Origin: Nitrososphaerota archaeon
Lineage (GTDB): Archaea > Thermoproteota > Nitrososphaeria > Nitrososphaerales > Nitrosopumilaceae
Reading direction: 5' to 3'
Assembly (NCBI GenBank): GCA_028820595.1
Contig: JAPPIP010000007.1
Coordinates: forward strand, 1-32,874
DNA length: 32,874 nucleotides
The position numbers and the translations under genes are program-made. The notes below the pieces were generated by a model. It was not told the DNA's origin and did not search any database. It saw only the letters and a list, made by a program, of their open reading frames with translations. Shown here in pieces: positions 14,959-22,708 of the stretch (its first letter is position 1; every line of letters starts with the position of its first letter).

Positions 14959-15798
14959 ATGGGTGCGGAGGAGGGATACAAGAAGAGAAACATGGAGGCG
15001 TGGAACGAGCTGGCCCCCAAGTACCACAGGCGGTGGGCAAACAGGGTGGACGGGCCCCTGCAGAGCACCGCAAGCCTGATCAGGGACGTCGGGATCGCGG
15101 AGGGCGACGCGGTGCTCGACGTGGCGTGCGGGACCGGCTTTGTCACAAGGATGCTCGTCCCGGCCGTAGGCGACTCCGGGCTGGTCGTCGGGGCCGACGC
15201 GTCTGCCTCTGCAATCAGGATAGCCAGGAGGGGGAACAGAAAAGCCCTGTTCGTGAACGCGGACGCCGAGAACCTGTCGTTTGCAAGAAGGTTCGACGCA
15301 GTTACGTGCCAGTACGCGCTATTCTTCTTTCCGGACGCCCCGAGGGCCCTGAGGGGTATGAGGAGGAGCCTCAAGGCGTCGGGCAGGATGGGCATAGTGG
15401 TGCACGGGGGCAGGGACAGGGTGCCGTATTACGGCGCGATATTCGACGCCGCTGCAAAGCACATACCCGACTACATACCAGAGGGGACGCCACAGCTTGA
15501 CAGGTACTCCACCAGTGACAAGCTCGGGGCGGAGGTGAGGCGCGCCGGATTCTCAGAGGTGTCGGTCAGGGAGCGCACGTTCCAGTACAGTCCCGGCACG
15601 TTTGAGGACTACTGGAGGGGCTACCTGCGGTACGTGGCCAAGCCCATCAGGGAAAAGATCGACGCCCTGGGACGCGCGAGGAGGAGGGAGTTCGTCGAGG
15701 AGGTGCGGCGCAACGCCGAGCCGTATGCCGACCGGGACGGCGGCGGCGGCGTCATAACGTTTCCCTGGCAGGTTTTGATACTGACGGCGATGCGTTGA
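14959..15798 (+). CDS. Class I SAM-dependent methyltransferase (UbiE-like)
   Basis: This 279-residue protein has motif I VLDVACGTGFVT near residues 41-52, an acidic loop after beta-2 (GADASASAI), a DAENLSF motif and FDAVTCQYALFFFPD, as in the UbiE/Methyltransf_11 group. It should transfer a methyl group from S-adenosylmethionine to an unidentified small molecule or lipid in the cytosol. ATG at 14959 lies 4 bp after the coaBC stop and is preferred over an upstream in-frame start that would overlap coaBC. Its position in the CoA operon does not by itself define a substrate. Confidence 0.88.
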   Translation: MGAEEGYKKRNMEAWNELAPKYHRRWANRVDGPLQSTASLIRDVGIAEGDAVLDVACGTGFVTRMLVPAVGDSGLVVGADASASAIRIARRGNRKALFVNADAENLSFARRFDAVTCQYALFFFPDAPRALRGMRRSLKASGRMGIVVHGGRDRVPYYGAIFDAAAKHIPDYIPEGTPQLDRYSTSDKLGAEVRRAGFSEVSVRERTFQYSPGTFEDYWRGYLRYVAKPIREKIDALGRARRREFVEEVRRNAEPYADRDGGGGVITFPWQVLILTAMR

Positions 15799-15821
15799 TA
15801 ACACGGGGCCGCCTTACGTGT

Positions 15822-16355
15822 ATGATGGCCAGGGACAGGCGCAAAAAAGCCAGGGGTTCAGACAAGGGCGGCGCAAAGCCCCCGGGTTCCTCGGACTCTA
15901 GCTTCAAGGCGTTTCTCAAAAAGCGGGCCCCCATATACCTAGGACTGCTGGCGCTCTTTCTGGTGTTTGTAGTACCGGAGCTCACAAAGGGCAGCCTCGA
16001 TGATGTGATGCCCGAACTGGAAGCGGGCGACGCGCGCGTGGTCGACATGCTGATGTCGTACAGGGGGCCCGACGGCTCGGGGTTCAGCATGTGGGAGGCC
16101 ATATCAGACAGGATCACCGAAGAGTTCGGCGACAGGATCTACAGCCACAAGGAGACCGCGGTCACCGTAGTGGTGAGCGCGGCCGACGGCGGGGGGGCGG
16201 CGGCAGAAAAAGAGGCATACGACGTCGAGTTTGGGATCGACACGCACGAGGGCCGGCTCCACTACACGTGGACAGTCGACGCCGGCTCCGGCACAGTGAC
16301 GTCCGACGACCCGCCCTCAAGGCACGTGGTGGACGTCGTCAACTTTTACGACTGA
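15822..16355 (+). CDS. Membrane-anchored protein of unknown function
   Basis: This 177-residue protein is not recognised. A very basic N-terminus (ARDRRKKARG) is followed by a single hydrophobic span (about 37-55; YLGLLALFLVFVV), which should act as a signal anchor leaving ~120 residues outside. The outer part is acidic and ends in a beta-like stretch (LHYTWTVDAGSGTVTS). A TTG at 15795 is also open in frame, but ATG 15822 or 15825 puts the basic segment directly at the N-terminus. It is the last gene of the CoA run and converges with the M24 peptidase, with 5 bp between stops. Confidence 0.65.
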   Translation: MMARDRRKKARGSDKGGAKPPGSSDSSFKAFLKKRAPIYLGLLALFLVFVVPELTKGSLDDVMPELEAGDARVVDMLMSYRGPDGSGFSMWEAISDRITEEFGDRIYSHKETAVTVVVSAADGGGAAAEKEAYDVEFGIDTHEGRLHYTWTVDAGSGTVTSDDPPSRHVVDVVNFYD

Positions 16356-16360
16356 CCGGA

Positions 16361-17464
16361 TCACACCGTGACAAGGTCCTTTGTGAACCTGTGCAGCACG
16401 CCGGGCGCCTGTCCCGGCCCCCGGATCACAAGCGAGTCCTCTATCCTGACGCCGAACCTGCCCGGCAGGTAGATTCCCGGCTCGACTGTTATCGCCATAC
16501 CCCTGCGGAGCCTAGTCGCAACGTTCCTGGAGACGGCGGGAAGCTCGTGCACCTCCAGCCCTATGCCGTGGCCCGTGGAGTGCACAAAGTATCTGCCGTA
16601 CCCCTGCCGCTCTATGTACGAGCGGCACGCGGCATCCACGCTGCCGCACGCGGCGCCGGCCCTGGCCGCCGCGAGCCCGAGCCGCTGCGACTCCCGCACT
16701 ATATCGTACACGTCCTGCGCCTCCTCGGAGGCGGGCCTCCCCACCGCAAACGTGCGGGTCGCGTCAGAGACGTATCCCTTGTGCCTCAGGGTCAGGTCCA
16801 CCACGACCATGTCGCCCCTCCTGAACCTACGCCGCGAGACCTGGGCGTGGGGGAGCGCGCCGTTGGGGCCCCCCGCTACTATGAGCGGGTTCAGCGTGGA
16901 GGAGTATCCCACGTCAAACGCGCCCTGCGCGGCGGCCTCGGCCATCAGGACGGCCTGCAGCTCGGACTCGCGCTGCCCCGCCCTCATCTTCTGCGAGCAC
17001 ACCTCAAACAGGCAGTCTATGATCCGGGAGGCTTTTCTCAGGACCGCAATCTCAGACGGGTCCTTTACCATCCGGGACGCGTCAAACGGCTCCTCGGTCT
17101 GTACGATTTTTGGGACCGCCCTCTTCAGGTACGTCATGGTTTGGTAGTCCCGGCAGTCGGTGCACGCGCCGCCGCCGCCGCCGCCGTCCCGGCGTCCGGC
17201 CCTTGCCACCCTTGCCGCGGTCGACGCAATCCCGCGCATGCCGCGCTCGGCCACCACGACCTCGCAGCCGCCGGACTCGGACTCGGCCCTGGCCGCCTCC
17301 AGCTCGGGGGACACGATGACGGGCTTCTGCCCCCTCTGCAGTACGGCCGCGGCCTCCCCCCAAAAGCCCGTCATATAGGATATGTTCTCGGGCCTAAACG
17401 CAATCAGCGTGTCAAACTTCATCCTGCCGGCACTCCTCAGGAGTGACCCGTACCTTGCGCCCAC
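16361..17464 (-). CDS. M24 family metallopeptidase (Xaa-Pro aminopeptidase-like)
   Basis: The protein has 367 residues. The C-terminal pita-bread domain keeps all five metal ligands: two Asp (VVVDLTLRHKGYVSDATRTF), His in HSTGHGIGLEVHELP, Glu in TVEPGIYL and Glu in VRIEDSLV. It should be a cytosolic dimetal aminopeptidase that removes residues preceding proline. The N-terminal creatinase-like domain contains ENISYMTGF and a lineage-specific Gly6 loop, encoded by GCC/CCG repeats near 17169-17185. The frame is open upstream to 17608, but a TATA box about 26 bp before GTG 17464 and homology ending near there support this start. Confidence 0.9.
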   Translation of the reverse strand: MGARYGSLLRSAGRMKFDTLIAFRPENISYMTGFWGEAAAVLQRGQKPVIVSPELEAARAESESGGCEVVVAERGMRGIASTAARVARAGRRDGGGGGGACTDCRDYQTMTYLKRAVPKIVQTEEPFDASRMVKDPSEIAVLRKASRIIDCLFEVCSQKMRAGQRESELQAVLMAEAAAQGAFDVGYSSTLNPLIVAGGPNGALPHAQVSRRRFRRGDMVVVDLTLRHKGYVSDATRTFAVGRPASEEAQDVYDIVRESQRLGLAAARAGAACGSVDAACRSYIERQGYGRYFVHSTGHGIGLEVHELPAVSRNVATRLRRGMAITVEPGIYLPGRFGVRIEDSLVIRGPGQAPGVLHRFTKDLVTV

Positions 17465-17483
17465 GCGGGGGCGCAGATACCAA

Positions 17484-17496
17484 ACCGTATTAACCT
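17484..17496 (-). promoter_or_regulatory. TATA-like box for the M24 peptidase
   Basis: Minus-strand GGTTAATACGG is centred about 26 bp before GTG 17464. It selects that codon over ATG 17422 and the upstream open frame. Confidence 0.5.
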
Positions 17497-17537
17497 TGAG
17501 ATGTCGGGGGCGCGGCCGGATTACGGAAAACCAAAGT

Positions 17538-17547
17538 CTGTATAAGG
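17538..17547 (+). promoter_or_regulatory. TATA-like box for the PP-loop gene
   Basis: CTGTATAAGG is centred about 25 bp before ATG 17568 and predicts a leaderless transcript. It rules out the in-frame extension to 17382. Confidence 0.55.
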
Positions 17548-17567
17548 GGCCGGTATGTCGCGCATAC

Positions 17568-18737
17568 ATGTCAGATATGATGGCGGCAAGGCGCGAGGGC
17601 GGCGGCAACGGCGCGGGCCCCGCAGCATATGAGCCAGGCGCAGGGGAGAGCAGGAGTGGGAATGCGCAGGATAAGAAGGAGAAGAAAAAGGTGGTAGCCC
17701 TGCTCTCGGGTGGCCTTGACAGCCAGCTGGCAGTCAGGATGATGCAGGATCAAGGATTCGAGGTCTCGGCCGTGGCCATCAAGACGCCCTTTTGCGACTT
17801 TGACTGCGGCAGGGGATGCGGCTTTGAGATCAGGGAGAGGGCCGACGACCTCAACGTGGACCTCAAGACCGTATACCTGGGCGACGAGTACGTCGAGATG
17901 CTAAAGAACCCCAAGTACGGCAGGGGGGCCGGATTCAACCCGTGCATAGACTGCCGCGCAATGATGTTCGGGGCCGCAAAAAAGCGCATGGAGGAGATCG
18001 GCGCCGAGTTCGTGATATCGGGGGAGGTCCTGGGCCAGAGGCCCATGAGCCAGCACGGCCCCGCGCTGAGGACGATAGAGAAGGAGTCGCGCCTGGAGGG
18101 CAGGATCGTAAGGCCCCTCTCGGCCGCGCTGCTTCCCGCGACTGACCCGGAGAGGGACGGCCTCATAAGGCGCGAGGACATGGGAACGATAAGGGGCCGC
18201 ACGAGAAGGGCCCAGCTGAGGATGGCCGAGCAGTACGCGATAGAGGATCCCCCCAACGCCGGCGGGGGGTGCCTGCTGACCGACCCGCAGTTTGGCCGCA
18301 AGACCAGGGACCTGTTCGACCACACGGAGACGCCGACCATAAACGACATCGACCTGCTAAAGGTCGGCAGGCACTTTAGGTTCGACGAGATGACAAAGCT
18401 TGTGACTGGCCGCAACAAGGACGAGAACGGGGTCATATCCGCGCTGGCGCTGCCCGGCGACGTGCTCCTGGAGGCAAGGGACCACATGGGGCCCGTGTCG
18501 GTCATACGCGGCGACTCGGGCGGCGGCGCAATAGCTGACTATCACGTATCGCTTGCCGCGTCCATCACGCTGCGGTACTCTGACGCGCCAAAGGGCCAGG
18601 ACGCGAAGTGGGCCGTGACCGTCAGGAGGGTGCGCGGCGGCGGGGAAGACGGCGGCGGCGATCCCGCGGCCGCAGGGCGCGTCGTGCACGCGGAACCGGC
18701 GGCAGACGGGTCATACGCCAGGTTCAGGATTAAATAA
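17568..18737 (+). CDS. PP-loop tRNA-thiolation-like protein (MnmA/ThiI superfamily)
   Basis: This 389-residue protein starts with a ~40-residue low-complexity leader, then a PP-loop ATPase domain with LLSGGLDSQLAVRMM. Further conserved stretches are FNPCIDCRAMMFGAA, FVISGEVLGQRPMSQ, RPLSAALLPATDPE and GGGCLLTDPQFG, found in the group related to tRNA 2-thiouridylases. It would adenylate a tRNA uridine so that sulfur can be inserted. The C-terminal part (KVGRHFRFDEMTKLVTGRN onward) resembles an NFACT-R-like RNA-binding domain. Extra cysteines occur in PFCDFDCGRGCGF. The exact modified position is not known. ATG at 17568 is chosen from the TATA box. Confidence 0.82.
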   Translation: MSDMMAARREGGGNGAGPAAYEPGAGESRSGNAQDKKEKKKVVALLSGGLDSQLAVRMMQDQGFEVSAVAIKTPFCDFDCGRGCGFEIRERADDLNVDLKTVYLGDEYVEMLKNPKYGRGAGFNPCIDCRAMMFGAAKKRMEEIGAEFVISGEVLGQRPMSQHGPALRTIEKESRLEGRIVRPLSAALLPATDPERDGLIRREDMGTIRGRTRRAQLRMAEQYAIEDPPNAGGGCLLTDPQFGRKTRDLFDHTETPTINDIDLLKVGRHFRFDEMTKLVTGRNKDENGVISALALPGDVLLEARDHMGPVSVIRGDSGGGAIADYHVSLAASITLRYSDAPKGQDAKWAVTVRRVRGGGEDGGGDPAAAGRVVHAEPAADGSYARFRIK

Positions 18738-18761
18738 TGCGTCAGGCAGGCAGGCACAGCT

Positions 18762-18773
18762 TTGTATATAAAG
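18762..18773 (+). promoter_or_regulatory. TATA box for sepF
   Basis: TTGTATATAAAG is centred about 31 bp upstream of the TTG at 18799. A GAGAGGA Shine-Dalgarno-like stretch (18787-18793) also precedes the start, so this gene may have a short leader. Confidence 0.6.
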
Positions 18774-18798
18774 AAAGTTTTTGAGTGAGAGGATGTAA

Positions 18799-19086
18799 TT
18801 GAAGAGTGTGCAAAAGCATGACAGCCCCACGTACCTCAAGGCGATGACCATAAGGGACCCGAGCGACATACACGGCATCAGGGAGGACATCAAGAGGGAC
18901 ATGATACTGATACTGCGCGTCACGCCGCTGGCGCAAAAGGACGTGGCGCAGCTGCGGGGCACTGTCGAGGAGCTGTACGCCGTGGCAAAGGCGGCCGGGG
19001 CCGACATTGCAAGGCTGGGCGAGGAGCGCATCATAGTGGCGCCGGCCGGCATAAAGATCTGGAAGCCAGAGTACGACCTAAAATAG
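18799..19086 (+). CDS. sepF: SepF-like cell-division protein (DUF552)
   Basis: This 95-residue protein matches the SepF fold: YLKAMTIRDPSDIHGIREDI, DMILILRVTPLAQKDV and a late GADIARLGEERIIVAPAGIKI. In archaea SepF links FtsZ to the membrane at the division site. The usual N-terminal membrane-targeting helix is very short here; the protein begins almost at the core domain. Start TTG at 18799 has a TATA box and a GAGG stretch upstream. The 3' end overlaps the convergent fttA by 9 bp. Confidence 0.82.
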   Translation: MKSVQKHDSPTYLKAMTIRDPSDIHGIREDIKRDMILILRVTPLAQKDVAQLRGTVEELYAVAKAAGADIARLGEERIIVAPAGIKIWKPEYDLK

Positions 19087-21024
19087 CCTGATCGACTCTT
19101 GTATCTGCGGGTTGTGCGCGGGCAGCCTGAAGCTGCGGCGTATGCTGGTCGCCAGGTTCTCGGACTTTTTGCGCTCGCCGTGGTTCACAAGCACCCTCCT
19201 CAGCTTGGGGCGCAGGCGCTGCACGAACGCCATCAGCTGGTTGTAGTCGCTGTGCCCGCTGAACCCGTCAAGCTTCTCGACGCTGCAGTCGATGTTGACC
19301 ACCTCGACCTTGCCGCCCCTGCCCACCATCGTGACCTGCCTCGAGCCGTCAAGGACGCGGCGGCCCATGGTGCCGTTGACCTGGTAGGACACGAAGAGCA
19401 TCTTGTTGCTCTTGCCCGGCGCTATGTTCCTAAAGTATTCGAGCACGGGCCCGCCCTCGAGCATTCCGGACGTGGCGAGTATGATGCACGGCGAGTCCTC
19501 GCGGAGCGGCTCGTCCCTGTCGTCGGCGTGCTCTATGTTGGTAAAGTACTCCGAGTCAAACGGGTTGTCGTCAGTCTCCAGTATCTTCTGCTTTAGCTCG
19601 CGCGCCAGGTACTCGGGGTACGACTCGTGTATCGCCGATGCCTCGGATATCATCCCCTCCGTGAACACGGGCGCCTCCACCATCTCGCCGGACTTCATGT
19701 AGTGGTCTATCACCATCATGATCTCCTGGGCGCGCCCCACGGCCGGTATCGGTATGAGCACCTTGCCCCCGTCGGCAAGCGTGTTGTTCACGGCGTTGAT
19801 GAACGCGGACTCGACCTCCTGCCTGCTGGGCTGCACGTCCTCGCGCAGGCCGTACGTGCTCTCTATCAGCAGGGTCTCGGCGCGGGGGAACCGGTAGTCG
19901 GCAGCCTCGAACAGTATGGACTTGCCGAACTTTAGGTCGCCGGAGTACACAAAGTTGTGCTCGCCGTTCCCTATGTGGAAGTGGCACAGGGCCGACCCGA
20001 GTATGTGCCCCGCGTTTGCAAGGACCAGCTTGATGTCCGGCGAGATGTCGGTGACGGTCCCGTACGGGAGCGTGATTGCCTGCCGCATGACCTGCTTTAC
20101 GTCGCGCTCGGAGTATATCGGCAGGCGCCCCTGCGCCGCCGCCACCTTGATCGCGTCAAGCTGTATCAGGTTCATCATGGGCAGGGTGGGCTCGGTGCAG
20201 TAGATGGGGCCCCTGTACCCGTACTTGCACAGCACGGGCAGGAATCCCGTGTGGTCGAGGTGGGCGTGCCCGATCACCACCGCGTCCAGGTCGTCGAGGG
20301 TCATGGCAAGCGAGTCGAGCCTCGGGTACGCGTCCATCGGCGAGCGGGCGCCGGGGTTGATCCCGCAGTCAAGCAGTATCTTGCTCTCCGGCGTGGACAA
20401 AAGCATGCAGGAGCGCCCCACCTGCCCGAAGCCGCCGAGCGTGTGCAGCGTAACCTCGGTGCGCTGCGAGAGGCGGGGCCTGAATATCTCGTCGCCGACC
20501 TGCTTTAGCTGCCTGCTGCGCTCGGCCGACGACTGCTTTAGCGTGGCGTTTATCATCTGCACCGTGCGCGACTGTATCGTGGTGGACTTGCGTATGCGCA
20601 GCCGCCACCCGATCTTCTCTGTCACGTCCGTGTGGTCAAACTCCTTTGCGTTGCGCTGCAGGAGCCAGGGGCGCTTTGCCTCTATGGAGACCTCGCCGGT
20701 GGCGGTGTCAAATATGGTACCCCGGAGCCCGGCCTCCTCCGGGACGCACTTGGCTATCATCTTGCGGGCCTCGTCCTCGGGCTTGCGTATGGAGTCCGTG
20801 GTCCTGATTACGATGCGCTTCTTTATGATGTTGACCAGCCTCGAGATGCGCTCGCTGTTCTCCATCAAAAACCGCGGCGTGTTGGTATACAGCGCGATGC
20901 GCGGCCCCTCGTACTCGATCTTCGTGACGTTCGCGTCCTTGGGTATGCTCTGCAGTATGGTCGCCATGATGCTCTGGCTGCTCGGGGGCGGTTCCCTGGG
21001 TGGTGACTGTTGCCTTCTTTGCAT
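19078..21024 (-). CDS. fttA: FttA / aCPSF1 KH-beta-CASP transcription termination nuclease
   Basis: The protein has 648 residues. KH-type RNA-binding domains occupy about 20-180 and the metallo-beta-lactamase/beta-CASP nuclease the rest. Metal-site motifs are HAHLDH (253-258), AGH (338-340), SGD (361-363), FSGHSD near 588-593 and VNHGE near 613-617. This is the archaeal relative of CPSF73, which cuts nascent RNA at U-rich 3' ends and releases RNA polymerase. The ATG at 21024 lies 7 bp after the psmB stop, so both genes are probably co-transcribed. The stop lies inside sepF (9-bp convergent overlap). Confidence 0.96.
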   Translation of the reverse strand: MQRRQQSPPREPPPSSQSIMATILQSIPKDANVTKIEYEGPRIALYTNTPRFLMENSERISRLVNIIKKRIVIRTTDSIRKPEDEARKMIAKCVPEEAGLRGTIFDTATGEVSIEAKRPWLLQRNAKEFDHTDVTEKIGWRLRIRKSTTIQSRTVQMINATLKQSSAERSRQLKQVGDEIFRPRLSQRTEVTLHTLGGFGQVGRSCMLLSTPESKILLDCGINPGARSPMDAYPRLDSLAMTLDDLDAVVIGHAHLDHTGFLPVLCKYGYRGPIYCTEPTLPMMNLIQLDAIKVAAAQGRLPIYSERDVKQVMRQAITLPYGTVTDISPDIKLVLANAGHILGSALCHFHIGNGEHNFVYSGDLKFGKSILFEAADYRFPRAETLLIESTYGLREDVQPSRQEVESAFINAVNNTLADGGKVLIPIPAVGRAQEIMMVIDHYMKSGEMVEAPVFTEGMISEASAIHESYPEYLARELKQKILETDDNPFDSEYFTNIEHADDRDEPLREDSPCIILATSGMLEGGPVLEYFRNIAPGKSNKMLFVSYQVNGTMGRRVLDGSRQVTMVGRGGKVEVVNIDCSVEKLDGFSGHSDYNQLMAFVQRLRPKLRRVLVNHGERKKSENLATSIRRSFRLPAHNPQIQESIRLF

Positions 21025-21031
21025 TATATCA

Positions 21032-21673
21032 CTAGAGTTTGATTACTGCCTTCTTCTGCTCGTCGGTCAGGAGCCGGAACCCGCCGCTGTCCATCACGGC
21101 CAGGTTGATTCCGTCGCCAGTCCCGATGTTTCTCACTATCGCGGCCCTGACCGCCCTGAGGGCGATCGTCTTGGCTTCCGATACCGTAATGTCCGGCGAA
21201 TACTCGTCCTCCAGCAGTCCGTACGCGACTGGCGAGCCGCTGCCCGTCGTAACGTACGGCTTTGGCTCGACGGAGCCGAACATGTCTATGTTGAAGAGCG
21301 CCGGCCCCTCCGAGTCGTCGTATCCGCCCACCAGTATGTCCGCGATGAACGGATAGCCGCGGTTCTGGTGGAATATCAGCGAGCAGAGGCGGGCAAGCGA
21401 GTTTATCCCTATGGGGGCGCCGTCCCTCTCCACCCTGTGCAGCCCGGCGTGGTACCTCAGTATGTCCACTATGTTCTGGGCGTCGGCCACGCCGCCGGCA
21501 AGGGTCAGCCCGGCGTGGTCGTCTATCTTTTGGATCTTCATGGTGTTGTTGTTGGCAATGAAATAGCCTGCCGAGGCCCTCATGTCCGCGCAGAGCACCA
21601 CCCCGTCACTGGCCCTGATGCCCACGGTGGTGGTACCATGCAGTATCTTGTTTTCAATGTTGGCCCTTGACAA
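21032..21673 (-). CDS. psmB: Proteasome beta subunit
   Basis: This 213-residue protein has a short propeptide ending in HG, then the mature N-terminus TTTVGI. Counting from that Thr as residue 1, Asp17 and Lys33 fall exactly where catalytic residues are expected. It forms the inner rings of the 20S proteasome and self-processes. The frame is open upstream to 21880, but the upstream sequence is unlike any propeptide. TTG at 21673 gives a 13-residue propeptide and lies about 35 bp downstream of a TATA box; GTG at 21694 would be only 14 bp from it. psmB is followed after 7 bp by fttA. Confidence 0.93.
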   Translation of the reverse strand: MSRANIENKILHGTTTVGIRASDGVVLCADMRASAGYFIANNNTMKIQKIDDHAGLTLAGGVADAQNIVDILRYHAGLHRVERDGAPIGINSLARLCSLIFHQNRGYPFIADILVGGYDDSEGPALFNIDMFGSVEPKPYVTTGSGSPVAYGLLEDEYSPDITVSEAKTIALRAVRAAIVRNIGTGDGINLAVMDSGGFRLLTDEQKKAVIKL

Positions 21674-21702
21674 AAAAGCACCTGTCTCATGCACGTTTCG
21701 GC

Positions 21703-21714
21703 CTTTTAAATAAC
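21703..21714 (-). promoter_or_regulatory. TATA box for the psmB-fttA operon
   Basis: Minus-strand TTATTTAAAAG. Expected initiation near 21682 lies downstream of GTG 21694 and just upstream of TTG 21673, which decides the start of psmB. Confidence 0.6.
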
Positions 21715-21721
21715 TATCCGC

Positions 21722-21837
21722 CAAGCCAGTGGGCGGAGATGTGCCCCCTTGGGCGGAACCATTTACGCCATCGGCATTCGATATGATCATACATAGGCAC
21801 ATACTAAAGGCGGAACCACTTACCGGGCAAGCCAGTG
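21722..21837. repeat. Two nested direct-repeat pairs upstream of psmB
   Basis: CAAGCCAGTG occurs at 21722-21731 and 21828-21837. GGCGGAACCATTTAC (21752-21766) recurs as GGCGGAACCACTTAC (21809-21823). They fill the 240-bp gap between psmB and the 4-TM gene and do not code for anything I recognise. A regulatory role upstream of the proteasome promoter is possible. Confidence 0.5.
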
Positions 21838-21915
21838 CAGTGGTGCATCCCACCGACATCTCAGGACAGGTCGCCGCCACGTTGGATCCGTGTCCGGCGC
21901 CGTCAGCCCGGGGCG

Positions 21916-22449
21916 CTAGGATGCCGCCCCTTCCGGACTGCTCCTATATGCCAGCATGAAGCAAAAGCCGCCACACATGACGCCGACTGCCAAAAGTGCG
22001 ACGAACCCGCCGATTGGCCCTACAAACGAGTCCATGATTGCGGGGGACTGCGGGCCTGGCCTCCCCGCGGCAAACACGTCCAGCAGCCCGCTTCCTGCAA
22101 GGCCCGCAAACGTCATGATCATCATGGCCCCGGCGCCGCCGACGTTCATCCCGATTAGGTGTATGGCAGCCAGCGTATTTGACGCACGTGAGAACTTTTT
22201 TTTGAGGGTGATCTCCAAGTGGCTGTAAAACAACGCGGTGACTGCTATTGCAACTATGACGATCAAGTGAAACACTATCCCCAGAAAGAACCACTTGGCG
22301 GCCCCCCCAAATGACAGTGACAGGTGCTGGATTATGTTCACGTTGGCGTATGTCACCTGCATCCCGACAATGGCCAGGGCCATCCCGGTAATCACTGCCC
22401 CTTGAATTATCGCGGTTATTATGAACCGGTCAACCCATCTCGTCTTCAA
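21916..22449 (-). CDS. Four-TM membrane protein, unknown function
   Basis: This 177-residue protein has four hydrophobic spans (about 9-30, 50-75, 90-118 and 145-168) and short loops. A basic loop LKKKFSR follows the second span. I do not recognise a family; no catalytic motif is visible. TTG at 22449 gives an RW-containing N-terminus before the first span, while the next Met would cut into that span. It lies downstream of G1PDH with a 259-bp gap that holds a 21-bp direct repeat, so it is probably transcribed separately. Confidence 0.7.
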   Translation of the reverse strand: MKTRWVDRFIITAIIQGAVITGMALAIVGMQVTYANVNIIQHLSLSFGGAAKWFFLGIVFHLIVIVAIAVTALFYSHLEITLKKKFSRASNTLAAIHLIGMNVGGAGAMMIMTFAGLAGSGLLDVFAAGRPGPQSPAIMDSFVGPIGGFVALLAVGVMCGGFCFMLAYRSSPEGAAS

Positions 22450-22556
22450 TCTACGCGCACCCGTAAACCATAACTCCGTTTGCTTACATCCAATGCCGGC
22501 GCATGCCCATGGCTTTCATATGTGTCGGATTCCAAATAAAGCTTGGGTTAATGCAT

Positions 22557-22603
22557 CTCAGGTCACCGATTTGACAGCCCCGCTCAGGTCACCGATTTGA
22601 CAG
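22557..22603. repeat. Perfect 21-bp direct repeat with 5-bp spacer
   Basis: The 21-bp unit (begins CTCAGGTCACC, ends ATTTGACAG) occurs at 22557-22577 and 22583-22603, i.e. one repeat every 26 bp. Each unit contains GTCA-N6-TGAC, an inverted half-site. It lies 108 bp upstream of the 4-TM gene and downstream of G1PDH, and is a candidate operator pair. Confidence 0.7.
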
Positions 22604-22708
22604 AGCCCGCCAAGCCCCGCAGGCACACGCCCGCGGCAGGCGGGGGCTTGCGCGGACCCGTGCCTGATTCCGCAGCGGCCGGATCGCTACGCCGGCCTCG
22701 GCTCCGGC

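Noticed and set aside
13817-15079. 420-codon plus-strand frame
   Set aside because: Shadow frame of coaBC and the methyltransferase; Arg/Gly-rich with no family.
16091-17446. 451-codon plus-strand frame
   Set aside because: Antisense to the M24 peptidase, which has all five metal ligands and a promoter.
21674-21880. N-terminal extension of the proteasome beta subunit
   Set aside because: The extra 69 residues do not resemble a propeptide, and the TATA box lies inside the extension.
22557-22603. CRISPR array
   Set aside because: Only two repeat copies with a 5-bp spacer, no further units and no cas genes.
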